A stretch of DNA of 64,000 nucleotides from Plasmodiophora brassicae. Its lineage: Eukaryota > Endomyxa > Phytomyxea > Plasmodiophorida > Plasmodiophoridae. Positions 55,039-64,000 of this stretch are shown in pieces (the first letter of the stretch is position 1; the number at the start of each line of letters is the position of its first letter). A model generated the notes under the pieces. That model worked only from the letters and a program-made list of their open reading frames with translations, was not told the origin of the DNA and ran no database searches. The stretch lies in NCBI GenBank assembly GCA_039704465.1, contig JASFAU010000008.1, forward strand, positions 1,178,001-1,242,000. Direction: 5' to 3'. The position numbers and the translations under genes were made by a program.

Positions 55039-55160
55039 CGGATGCATCCGCCTGCATCACCACCTGCATCCGCCTGCATCACCACCTGCATCCGCCTGCA
55101 TCACCACCTGCATCCGCCTGCATCACCAGCTGCATCCGTTGCATGCATCCGTGCATTAAT
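55039..55160. repeat. GCATCCGCCTGCATCACCACCT minisatellite
   Basis: About five copies of a 22-nt unit made of GCATCCGCCT and GCATCACCACCT halves, decaying at the 3' end. Remnants of the same unit reappear at 55609-55670. Confidence 0.9.
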
Positions 55161-55288
55161 GTGGACGTGGGCTAGCTGTAATTTATGGATCAAAATCAGA
55201 TTGCGAGTGCTAGGTGCCAGCGGTGTTTCGAAACGTCGTCATAGCGCGTTCCAACATCTCCTCTCCTTCCAGGCCTGGATGGCCGTCT

Positions 55289-55604
55289 GGGATTTCTTTC
55301 ATCCGGGCCCAAAGACGCTCCAAGAACCGGAATTTGGGCCCGTCCCCCGTGATCATCCCGGTTGGCGCTTTTGTAAAAGCGATGCTTTGTCCCTGGTTCC
55401 TTGCCACTGAGGCCAGCGGCAGCCTTGGCGTTGGCCTGCAATGATTAAAAACTTTCTCGCCAACGCCAAGGCTGCCGCTGGCCTCAGTGGCAAGGAACCA
55501 GGGACAAAGCATCGATTTAAAAAGGCGCCAACCGGCATGATCACGGGGGACGGGCCCAAATTCCGGTTCTTGGAGCGCTTATGGGCCCGAATGAAAGAAA
55601 TTCC
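55289..55604. repeat. Large inverted repeat (~147-bp arms, 23-bp loop)
   Basis: Arms 55289-55435 and 55459-55604 are reverse complements with about 90% identity by eye. Shared blocks include GGACAAAGCATCG and CCAAATTCCGGTTCTTGGAG. It lies between two pieces of the GCATCC minisatellite. Foldback-element or MITE-like structure. Confidence 0.92.
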
Positions 55605-55671
55605 ACCGTCTGCATCGCCACCTGCATCCGTCTGCATCACCACCTGCATCATCCGTTTGAATGCATCCGTG

Positions 55672-55763
55672 CAACGTGCCCTCGACCGGCAGCCGCCCGC
55701 GTTACGTACGCGCTATAGCAAACGAAGGCACCGAGTCGGTACCGCTGCGTGGTACGTATGATT
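55672..55763. repeat. Dispersed repeat, copy 2
   Basis: Second copy of the 51334-51428 repeat (CGTGCCCTCGACCGGCAGCC to GTGGTACGTATGA), same orientation. Confidence 0.85.
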
Positions 55764-55867
55764 GGTGGGCGTCAGCGGGCGGTAGACCGCCAGGTGTGGA
55801 TAGTAGCAATTGGGCACAATGGGGACGCGACGGCAATGTGCGTTCCCGAGCGCTGAGCATTATTGAA

Positions 55868-56110
55868 ATGGGGTGTAGAACTCAAAGGCGGTGTCCGCCT
55901 TCTTGATGTTGTTCTGGTACGCCTTCTCAAATCGGCGGGCAGGATCAGGTACCGGTTGTTGCGGACGGCGTGCAGGCCGGCGCCCACCTGGGCGTTCGAC
56001 GCGATGCCGGCGGCGGTGATCTCCGGGCGCTGCACGTTAGTCCTCCAGGTCGGTCTCCTCGGACAAGTACTAGTCCTCACGGTTGTCACCTGGAAGGTGA
56101 GGCGTTTCTG
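55868..56110 (-). pseudogene. RPT3 3'-end fragment
   Basis: Minus-strand frames read RRQKRLTFQVTT, then [17 protein letters not shown] and a final TPP-type end matching the last ~80 residues of RPT3, with frameshifts, deletions and mutated active helices. Opposite orientation to the intact gene 14 kb away. Confidence 0.85.
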
Positions 56111-56394
56111 CCGGCGGTGGGGGCGTTGGTGCGCATCGCCGGATGACGATGCCGAGGGCATGAGCCATTTGGTCGAACGACCGCCTGTTTCGACGTCCTG
56201 GTCACTGCGTCTGCAGCCCCCGACTGCGGAGCTGCCGCGAAGGGCCTGCAGTTCCGACTGCGGACAGCCGCGAAGGAGCTGCCTGCCCGCTGCTGTTCCG
56301 ACTGCGATCCTGCGGCTGCGCCTGCCGCGCTCACGGTCGCCCGTGACGGGAACTGGCAATCATTCTCGCGCGTGTCACGCGAGATGCTCCCCCC

Positions 56395-56490
56395 TTGTGT
56401 CACCTGCTGGATGTATAGGCGCGCTCCACCGGCCCGACAGGACCGTCCAGGGGGCCCACCGTTGGCGTGGTGGGCAACACCGGCGCGAGC
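56395..56490 (-). pseudogene. COG8 5'-end fragment
   Basis: Matches 48765-48840 of the COG8 gene (shared CACCTGCT-GATGTA, AGGCGCGCTC-ACCGGCCCGAC and CCGTCCAG blocks) with substitutions. It lies just beyond the RPT3 fragment, so unrelated gene pieces are joined here. Confidence 0.75.
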
Positions 56491-56813
56491 GCCCCGCACC
56501 AATGTGCACCACTGGCCACACGACAGGCAGCTGCGGCGCTGACCAGCATCGAGTACTGTTAAAGGCAAGCGAACGTGGGCGACAACGACGTCAGCGTGCT
56601 CTCTATCGTAGGGAAGCGCAATTGGACGCAACGACAACACGACGGCCATATTTCGGCTGGGATCGGCGAGCCGTGCGTTCGGGCAGGCAGATGCGGGGTT
56701 CGATGTTGAACACTCCTGTGAGGGGGATATTGGCGATGTGTATTGGAACCATGTCATGGCAGAGCGCCGTCCCGGATCGTTGTGAGACGCAATGAAGGAG
56801 GTAATCGGCCACA

Positions 56814-57257
56814 TCAGTCAATCTCCGTTCCATGCGCCAGGAATCGCGCAGTGTGGCCAGTCATCAGGCCAGTCGCTCCGGACAGAAGGGCAAGTAACGG
56901 CGATCCCGTCCTTCGCAAAACCTCATGGTACATAGCGTATGCAGCGGTATGCGTCACCGCCGAAGATGCCACGGTTGACCGCGAGGTTCTCAACGACGAC
57001 GCGATTGAGGACGAGGTCCAAAGGTCGAGGCCGTATTTCGTTTGATAACCAACAGTTTTCAGTAGCAGGAACATTAGAATAGCTCGAGAGACCTGATCTG
57101 CGCCAGCGCCCGACAGCGCCACACCAGCCAGCATGCCCTTGGACAGGCGGCCGGCCACAGGTGAGATATCGGGCTGCGGCCGTGGGGCCGTTGTTCCGAA
57201 GACGCCACCCAGCACAGCGATGACCAGGACAACGCGCGCAATCATGGGCAATGACAT
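56814..57257 (-). CDS. Small membrane/secreted protein family, copy 1
   Basis: Single exon, 147 aa, start MSLPMIARVVLV with a signal-peptide-like helix, then a basic linker, an amphipathic middle and a C-terminal glycine-rich hydrophobic stretch (LLALLSGATGLMTGHTARFL). A paralogue lies at 63309-63830, about 60-65% similar by eye, and similarity continues into the 3' flank, so this is a segmental duplication. No family recognised. The conserved C-terminal SGAT-L--GHTARFLAH block is the best handle. Confidence 0.68.
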   Translation of the reverse strand: MSLPMIARVVLVIAVLGGVFGTTAPRPQPDISPVAGRLSKGMLAGVALSGAGADQVSRAILMFLLLKTVGYQTKYGLDLWTSSSIASSLRTSRSTVASSAVTHTAAYAMYHEVLRRTGSPLLALLSGATGLMTGHTARFLAHGTEID

Positions 57258-57634
57258 GTGAGGACGGATCGCTCAGGTATCTGAATCGCGGCTGAGCGCC
57301 CGCGTTCGTGCTTCCAAGCTTGCCGCTGGACGTCCTGGCAGGATATAATTAGACCGAAGCGCCTGGTCGTCCGGTCACGAAAACGCCGTGAGATATATCG
57401 GGACCAGGGGTGATAGGTTCCAGTGGCTTCGTGAAGTGCGTCAATGCGTTCGCAAATGTGCACAAGGCGCTGCATGCAGTTACAGGTACTGAAAAGGTCA
57501 ACGAAACGTCGTTTCTTGTCCATGTCAATGACGCGTCAATGTCAACGAAACGTTGTTGTCTTCAGAGCGTCATGATTGCGCTAATATTGACCATCAGCAG
57601 GTGCGCGCGGCGGACTTGGGATCGTATCGTGGAA

Positions 57635-58920
57635 ATGGAGATGATCGATGACGTCTTCGATGTCCACGGCGACGCCTATCTCGACGACATCCAGGACCTT
57701 GGGTCAAGCAGTGGGAACCGCACTCCGTCCGTCGAGTCCTTGTCTGGCGTCGTCGACGACGTTTCGTTGCGTTCTCGGAGCTCATCGGATAGTCTCGACG
57801 GCGATGACATCGGGCGTCCAAGCATGGACATCCACTGGACTGTTCCCGGCTCGCCGCGCATCGATTTCGACTTCACAGTTGGATTGCCCGACGACTTCCA
57901 GAACTTGGGCGTGCACGATCGTCCGCCCGATTTCGATGTTCGGTTTCGGAATATCGATCGCACTTGCCGACTTTTTGAAGCAGCAACTGCCCTATCTGTT
58001 ATCCCCTCTTAATACTGAAGCGTCAGATATTCCAGCGTTCGATTTATTCGACGAGTTCGCTCGTGGACGGCATACGATTTCGTCATTGTCGCGATTCTTG
58101 AAACGCCAGACGTTCCACGTTAATGTTGCCAAAAGCGAACTTCTGCTTCGTGAGATTACTAATGACACAGAGAAGTTCGCTTTTGGCAACATTAACGTGG
58201 AACGTCTGGCGTTTCAAGAGTTCCGACACTACGCCAACTCCAAAGGCGTCGACGTCCCTCAATCCCATCGTCGTATGGGTGTCTGGCAACGTCGTCAAGC
58301 CCGAAAGCCCGTGTCGCCAATCGCACTGGAAGGTTCATAATGCCATGTTGTGGACCGGCGACTTCGCGGTCGCGTTTTGGTTTGCAATCACGTTCCGGTC
58401 GATCCGTGGCAGCCTCCGGTCTCCCCGTGCCAAGTTCTGGATGGCAGTGTTTCGTTATTTCGCCGCATCCTCGAAACTATTCGCCAAATCTTCCAGCCGC
58501 GAAACCTTTGGTCATGTGGCGCATCAGTACTTAGACGTTCTGTGTGAACTCGAGCACGTTATCCCGTGCAGACTTTCTACCATCTCCGTACGTCATTGTT
58601 GTCGCGCCGAGATACTCAACTTGAACATTGACTTTACATTCAGTTTCATTCGCTGGTTCATATCCCGGAACTGGTTCGCCGCTGGGGCCCCATTAGATTC
58701 CATGTCTGGGCATTTGCACTGGAAAGGTGGATCCGGGACATGAAGGCGCATCTTCACCCACGAGAGAACAGACGTCGAACATCGCCAGCAACCTGCAAGT
58801 CTCGTCAGCAGCAACGTTCGCCAGAGCGGATTCCAACGACCAATACGCAGGCGATACTGGCGTACCACTTTTATCGTCAAAGAGAGAATCTCTCGAGTTC
58901 GGCGGTGAAATCATCTTCTG
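57635..58920 (+). mobile_element. Second Tnp2/DUF4218-type transposon remnant
   Basis: Opens with an acidic frame (MEMIDDVFDVHGDAYLDD), then broken frames carrying FDLFDEFARGRHTISSLSRF. After the internal inverted repeat, a frame from ~58270 reads HNAMLWTGDFAVAFWFAITF, RFWMAVFRYFAASSKLF-like and QYLDVLCELEHVIP blocks; another frame at ~58640-58800 gives FHSLVHIPELVRRWGPIRFH then VWAFALERWIRDMK. In that order these are typical of DUF4218 (HIPE-x-RRxGP-x-ERW). At least two frame changes are needed, so it is either spliced or dead. Confidence 0.5.
58097..58218. repeat. 48-bp perfect inverted repeat
   Basis: Arms 58097-58144 and 58171-58218 are exact reverse complements with a 26-nt loop, inside the transposon remnant; one arm encodes the same frame as the element (LKRQTFHVNVAKSELL). 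Confidence 0.95.
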
Positions 58921-58969
58921 TTCCTTGTCGGGACCTTCTTCGTCTTTGGAGCTTGACCACCTTGAACGT

Positions 58970-59568
58970 TGTTGGTTACGTCACCACCTTTACAATTCGG
59001 ATGGCCGGTCGTGGGCGGGCATTGTCATTCTTGGAGGGGCGAGTACATGAAACGGGTTCAGCGTTTCGAGGCAGTGTTCCGCTGTAAGGTTGAAACATTC
59101 GCTTCCATGTTCCCCGAAGCTGGATTTATTAGGCAGTTACTGTCGCCGCCCCGAGGTCGTACAAGTTTCGTGCATCTGCCGGTAACGATGAAGTGTCAAC
59201 CACGTTTCTTGATCGGTACAATACTCCGTTGGATGGTTTCTTTCTATTCTGGTCGGCTTATCGCATGCTAGTAGGCAATTGTCTGTTCCGAGACGAAAGG
59301 TGTGACCACTACCGATCAACAAACGTGGTTGGCACTTCATCGTCACCGGGAGATACACGAAACCAAACTGATCTTGTACGACCTCGGGGCACCGACAGTA
59401 ACTGTCGAATAGATCCAGCTTAGGGAACATTGCAGCGGCGGAACACTGCCTCGATCGAAACGCTGAACCAGTTTCATGTACTCGCCCCTCCAGGAATGAT
59501 TGACAATGCACGACCACGACCGGCCATCCAAATTGTAGAGGTGGTGATGTAACCAACAACGTTCAAGG
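58970..59568. repeat. Long inverted repeat, ~250-bp arms
   Basis: 58970-59219 and 59310-59568 are imperfect reverse complements; the translated arms are near-identical (MLVTSPPLQFGWPVV on both strands, and LPVTMKCQPR). Probably the edge of an element duplicated head-to-head. Confidence 0.85.
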
Positions 59569-59569
59569 C

Positions 59570-60024
59570 GGCTGGCACGCGCGCGTACCAGCATTCGCAA
59601 GCGGCAGGAACCGAAACAAACATGTCACAACTGCTCTGTTTCGAGAGATTTTTCCACAACTCTGTAGAATGACTGGGAACCCCTCGAATGAGCATTTCGG
59701 ATCTCGAACGGACACGACACTTGTATAAACAGGGCAACCAGTTCTCTCGTCCGGAGAATCTCTCGCCAAGCTGAGAGCGTTCTCCTTCAATCCGTTCGCC
59801 ATGGACCCTCTTTTACGTGTTTGACACAGGTGTCCAAACGGGTGCTCAGCAACGGTCTGACTGAAGCGCCGCGCAGCTGATTCCAACAGAATATGCTTGC
59901 TTGAGGTTTAATGTACCTTTTAGTCTGTGCTCGTACCGCGGATCAAGGTTGGAACTTTCGTACGTGGATCCTAAGCTCATGCCCGGAATAGTTGCGGTCG
60001 CAATAGGTACGGTGCGGGACGACG
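59570..60024. other. Intergenic stretch
   Basis: No supported gene. A minus-strand frame (59563-59886) is continuous with the inverted-repeat element and lacks family signal. Confidence 0.45.
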
Positions 60025-60822
60025 ATGGGCGACGACGGTGCGTCGGACACGGTGCCGATTGCCGAATGGCAGATGGAGGCGCTGGGTGCGACGCCGTCGC
60101 CCTACCTGAAGGCGTACCGTGCGCGGTTCCTCGACCGTCGCGACCAGCAACGCAAAACCTGGGACCTGCTCCTCGCCCACGATTCCGTCTCCATCATCGT
60201 GTCGAAGCGCTTGACGCGATCGAACGTCGGACAGCACAATCGGCTAACGGATTCCCGCAGGTATCATCGTGACCAGGACGCGCTGCTGCTGGTCAAGCAG
60301 TTCCGCCCGGCGGTGTACGCCAGTGGGTTGGCGCGGGCGAACGGCGCAGCGACCGCGTCGACGCTGCTGGAGTCGTTCACGTACGAGCTGTGCGCCGGCC
60401 TCCTCGACAAACCGCACCTGAACGTTGCCGAGACGGCGCGCGAGGAGATCATCGAGGAGCTCGGGTTCGACGTCCGCGTCGACGACATCGAACTCGTGAC
60501 GACGTACCACAACTCGGTGGGCCTGCTCGGGACGGTCAGCACGCTGATGTACGCCGAGGTCAGGTCGACCCGTCTGCGTTCCCGCATCCGCTGCTGAAGA
60601 ACGGGCGTGCCGCGTCTGAAGGTCACCGAGGCGATGCGCGTGGGACCCGGCGGCGGTATCGGCACGGAACAGATCGAGGTCGTACCCATCCCCGTCGCCG
60701 ACGCCCGCACCTGGATGCTGGACACGACCAGGTCCCGGTCGGCCGGCCTCCTGTTCTCGTTCCTCTGGTTCCTCAATGTCAAACACCCGGCGATGCGCGG
60801 CCCTGGCGCCCACCGGACCTGA
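60025..60822 (+). CDS. NUDT14: UDP-sugar pyrophosphatase, Nudix (NUDT14-like)
   Basis: Three exons: 60025-60200, 60261-60558 and 60622-60822 (introns 60 and 63 nt, phases 2 and 0), 224 aa. KTWDLLLAHDSVSII, LLVKQFRPAVYASG and ELCAGLLDKPHLN follow the NUDT14 order; the Nudix box ends AREEIIEELGF, with Glu replacing the usual Arg of RE. After the last splice AEVTEAMRVGPGGG gives the family's GPGGG loop, and the end GLLFSFLWFLNVK matches its C-terminal helix. It hydrolyses UDP-glucose and related sugar nucleotides to UMP and sugar phosphate. Cytosolic. An isolated healthy gene in a repeat-rich neighbourhood. Confidence 0.9.
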
Positions 60823-61486
60823 ATACAGTACTGGCGCCACACTGTGCACCGTCGCGCACCTCGCCAGTGCAGCCCCGCGATTGCGCGACAGGAACAGGTG
60901 CGGCAGTCCCCACCGGGAAGCACCTACCAGTCGCGGTGGGTACGCAGCGCGCCACTGGGGGCTCCGGTGATCTCAGGCCCGACCGAAAACGGCGCAGTCG
61001 ACCGGTTGGGCCCCGGATTCATATTTCTGGACGCGATCTCTGCTTGCACCGGTTGGGCTCCCGGTTGGTGCGAATCTGCGCTCAAATGACATTCTATAGC
61101 GCGCACATGGCTGTCGTTACTACTATCGTCTGCTCGGCAATGCACTACGATTCGGTGCGGAGCGCGACCAGGGCACACGGAGTTGCAGGTGAAAGGACCG
61201 AAGGCCGGCCATTGGTTTACAGTTGGAAACGTGATGTGCGGGCGTCACTTCCACTTGAAATTGGGATCGTCGACGCGCGCCCAGACGTCCTGAAGCACAT
61301 GGTGAGTCATCGGTACGCTCGTGGAACAATGCTCATACCGCATCAGAAGGCAGTGGAGTGCCGGTCTTGAAGTCAGGATCACGCGTACCGGTGCGATTCA
61401 GCAGCCACCTGTATTTGAACTTGAACTTTTTCGTGCGATACTGCACAAGGCCACACGGTTAGGCACAGCTGGGTATGCGCAGCAGA
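60823..61486. other. Intergenic stretch
   Basis: No gene supported in about 660 bp. Confidence 0.5.
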
Positions 61487-62958
61487 TCATGCGGCACTAA
61501 CCCAGAGGATTGCCAAGGAGATCAGCAGAGCGATGAGCAGCGCTCCGCAAACACCGAGCAGGACATACACGACTGTTCGGTCAAACTTTACTGGCAAAGC
61601 CGCGCGATTTGCCAAAGAATCAACGGAACGAATGGTGGTCGGCGGCGCCTTCGAACCTGTCGCCGACTGGATCACCTTCAAAGCCAATCCACCAGCGATG
61701 ACGTTCGCCGCCGTCGACACGATTCCTATAGCGAATTACGTCACCATCATCAGTACGGGCTTGCTAATGAATTACGGGTTGCTGGACAGCAGACCTGGAC
61801 GTCGCTGCGTAACCGAGAGAGGAACTACGGCAGGTTTGCCTGGCATGTTCTTGATCAGATAACTGGCCCCGAGTCCAAGTACGGCAGTTGCAGTAGAAGC
61901 TCTTGCAGCAGGACTCTTCAGCCAACCGGCCTAGGCGGAACAGAAATCACAAGGTAAGCACAGGCAGTTTCCAGCAGTCACGACGGATTTGGACCTGGAG
62001 TTCACGTCTTGTTGCATTCAGCGCGGACCTGGTCTCGCACAGCTCTTGATAGCACCGTTTCAGATTTGCTGATGTCGTGTTCGCTAGCAGCGTTAAGTTC
62101 GCCAGTTCCAAATCGGCCGCTGCCGCGTAACGCTTGTGTTGCAGGCAAGCCGCTCGAGCATCTTGGAGCTCGCAGGATAGTGATTGTATGGTAATGTCGT
62201 ATTGCCTCTTCGTCTTCAGGCATATGTCGTTTTCTTCATCACGCTGCTGTTGCAGCCGGAGTATATCATCACGATACTTCTTCATCGTCTTCTGATTTTC
62301 ATCCCGAGTGGCCTCTAGACCTTTCATAACGGCACCGTTCTGTGCCAGCTGTTGACGCAGTCCTGCCTCAGCCGTCTGCAGTTTTTGCACGCGCGACTGC
62401 TCAAACTCAATAGTCCGTTGATGTTGTTGAGCGATGGAATGCCACGAATTCGCGTTCGTTCGAAGTTCGTCCATATCGGTGTTTGCCCGCGCCAGCCGGT
62501 CTGTGGCGTCCTCGAAGCGCTCTTTTATCTTGTTCACCTATGCCACGCTTCGTCAGCGGAATACGCCAGCATTGCGAAATTTGCCCTTCATACCACAAGC
62601 TTGGCAGACTCTCTAGACTCAGCCGCATTGTTTAACCTGTCCAACTCAATACGCATTGCCTGTGGACATGATCGTTAATTGTCCATTCCGGAAACATGGG
62701 TACAATACGGGTATTGGCGGCTACAATTACCTGATTCAGCTTAGTAGTGACCGTCGATATCACAAAATTGATATCGTATGAAGAAGCCTTTCCCAGAAGA
62801 AACCGATTCACTGCTATCACGCAGGGACTAAAGCCGTACCCGCATTCGGACAGCTCGATCTGTGGCGTGAAGCCGAAAGACCTACTGAGCATCATTGATT
62901 TCACGGTAGCACTGAGACTCGCTGCCGCCATAATCGCAAGAACCGTCAACTTCGGCAT
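61487..62958 (-). CDS. Signal peptide - coiled coil - C-terminal TM protein
   Basis: Five exons: 62958-62731, 62659-62594, 62537-61995, 61930-61795 and 61725-61487 (introns 71, 56, 64 and 69 nt), 403 aa. MPKLTVLAIMAAASLSATV is a signal peptide; a short Cys-containing head follows, then ~200 residues of coiled coil (FEDATDRLARANTDMDELR, EATRDENQKTMKKYRDDIL), a weak hydrophobic segment (TAVLGLGASYLI) and a strong C-terminal helix (VVYVLLGVCGALLIALLISL). The exon 3 donor (GTCCAA) is the weakest call. Architecture suggests a membrane-anchored coiled coil in the secretory route or cell surface. No family recognised. Lies between two members of the small membrane family. Confidence 0.68.
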
Positions 62959-63308
62959 TGTCTGATCTGACTAGAGACAACGAGAATGACGCGTCTGCCT
63001 CCCATCCGCATGCGGGATTCTGCAGGACTGCCGCAGCAGTTTGGGCCCATGTTTCTAAATCGGGACGGACCTACGCCACTAATTCGTCGACAAATTCGGG
63101 AAGGTTTGGCAGTATCTGTTAACTGCGGTCCTCTCGAGGCGGGCTGCAGCAACCTGACGTCTACATGAACAAGACGCTCGTATTGGCACGTCTGCAACGA
63201 ACGGCGAGCGGGCCCGTCGTTCTGCCGCCTGACAATGAAACAGGCCTGACACGAAGATATAGCAGATGTGTATTGAAACCCCGTTAATGACAGAGCGCTC
63301 TACCCGGA
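62959..63308. other. Intergenic stretch with duplicated flank
   Basis: From ~63240 the sequence is similar to the 3' flank of copy 1 (56700-56810); otherwise nothing supported. Confidence 0.5.
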
Positions 63309-63830
63309 TCATTGTGCGACGGAGTGCAGGAGATGATCGACCGGCGACACAGCTGGCCGTACGGCCGCAGAGCAAACGGACGGCGGCCGCCACGCGGTGA
63401 ATCTGTCATGCGCCAGGAATCGCGCAGTGTGCCCTGCGATCAGGGCAGTCGCTCCGGACAGAATCGACAGCAACTGCGATCCCGTCTTACGCAGCGTCTC
63501 ATGGTATATGACGTACGCAGCGGTGTGTGTCGCCGCCGACGATGCTTCGGTTGACCGCGAGGTGGTGATACACGATACCACTAGGGACGATACCCAACGG
63601 TTATCGGCATCCCGTTGGGGATGAAAGATTTTTCGCTGCAGGAACCTCAAGATAGTTCTAGTTTTCAAATCCGCGACAACGCCTGACAACGCCGCACCAG
63701 CCAGCATGGTCTTGGACAGACGGCCGGCCACAGGTGAGACACCGGGTTGCGTCCGGGGCGTCGTCTTTCCCAAGACGCCACCAACCACAATGAGAATCAG
63801 GACGACGCGGGCAACCATGGGCAATGACAT
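63309..63830 (-). CDS. Small membrane/secreted protein family, copy 2
   Basis: Single exon, 173 aa from MSLPMVARVVLILIVVGG; the frame extends further upstream but copy 1 supports this Met. Shares with copy 1 the signal helix, SPVAGRLSK, the AYVIYHETLRKTGS-like stretch and the LSGATALIAGHTARFLAH block, then has a different, longer C-terminus because a frame change replaces the stop. One of the two is probably slightly disrupted at its end. Confidence 0.65.
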   Translation of the reverse strand: MSLPMVARVVLILIVVGGVLGKTTPRTQPGVSPVAGRLSKTMLAGAALSGVVADLKTRTILRFLQRKIFHPQRDADNRWVSSLVVSCITTSRSTEASSAATHTAAYVIYHETLRKTGSQLLSILSGATALIAGHTARFLAHDRFTAWRPPSVCSAAVRPAVSPVDHLLHSVAQ

Positions 63831-64000
63831 GTGAGGGTGGAACAGTGGGAGATCGGATGGCGGTCGACGACGGCCCGCGTTCGTGCGTCCAATGCCGGGG
63901 CCCTTGACGTCGTGCCCTGATTTAGACTGTCTGGCCACGAAAACTCCCACTCGGACTGCGACCCGGGGAAGAGCGCCTGGAAGGGACCTGCTCCCTCGCC
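63831..64000. other. Window end
   Basis: Upstream flank of the last gene; no feature supported. Confidence 0.5.

Noticed and set aside
55039..55160. Coding repeat protein (Cys/Ile/Arg-rich frames)
   Set aside because: Non-triplet 22-nt unit with stops in every frame outside the array; simple minisatellite.
1..64000. Giant-virus or bacterial origin
   Set aside because: Spliceosomal introns in nearly every gene and core proteasome, Golgi and spliceosome subunits argue for a cellular eukaryotic chromosome.

Overview
This is nuclear DNA from a GC-rich, compact, intron-dense unicellular eukaryote. Evidence: housekeeping genes of eukaryotic complexes (Prp17, Rpt3, Cog8, SRPK, sphingosine kinase, DTD, OPA3, diphosphoinositol-phosphate Nudix), GT-AG introns mostly 50-75 nt long, 20-400 bp between genes, and no operons, tRNAs or CRISPR. 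Spherulin-4, a Zn2Cys6 factor, LRR and GH18 receptors and a possible dynein-docking coiled coil fit an amoebozoan, apusomonad or early opisthokont protist. The sequence alone does not fix the lineage. I rebuilt exon structures by hand from splice signals, frame and family homology; in every multi-exon model given with exon coordinates, the summed exon length is a whole number of codons.

Layout. 0-18.4 kb: unknown partial gene; coiled-coil protein; a 1974-residue receptor (two GH18 domains, REJ-like region, GPS, 7TM, SH3); Zn2Cys6 factor; LRR membrane protein built from one-repeat exons; DMT/NIPA-like transporter; tiny membrane protein; Nudix; EF-hand protein; D-aminoacyl-tRNA deacylase. 18.4-28.5 kb: sphingosine kinase (PX and ankyrin N-terminus) and a LicD/fukutin-like cluster (two intact, one broken, one fragment), interleaved with broken pieces of PRP17, sphingosine kinase and LicD. 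28.5-49 kb: dense housekeeping block (PRP17, OPA3, spherulin-4, SRPK, a second receptor with LRR, REJ-like region, GPS, 7TM and SH3, phosphatase, RPT3, TPR protein, unknown, COG8). 49-64 kb: sparser, more AT-rich and repeat-rich: signal-peptide C2H2 protein, two decayed Tnp2/DUF4218 transposons, large inverted repeats, RPT3 and COG8 fragments, a duplicated small membrane-protein family, NUDT14 and a secreted coiled-coil protein.

Main point: two genes share a GPS-7TM-SH3 core behind interchangeable ectodomains (pseudo-chitinase pair or LRR array). This looks like an undescribed adhesion-GPCR class with a cytoplasmic SH3 tail. A third gene joins the same style of LRR exons to a single-pass membrane anchor, so the window shows exon-modular assembly of surface receptors.
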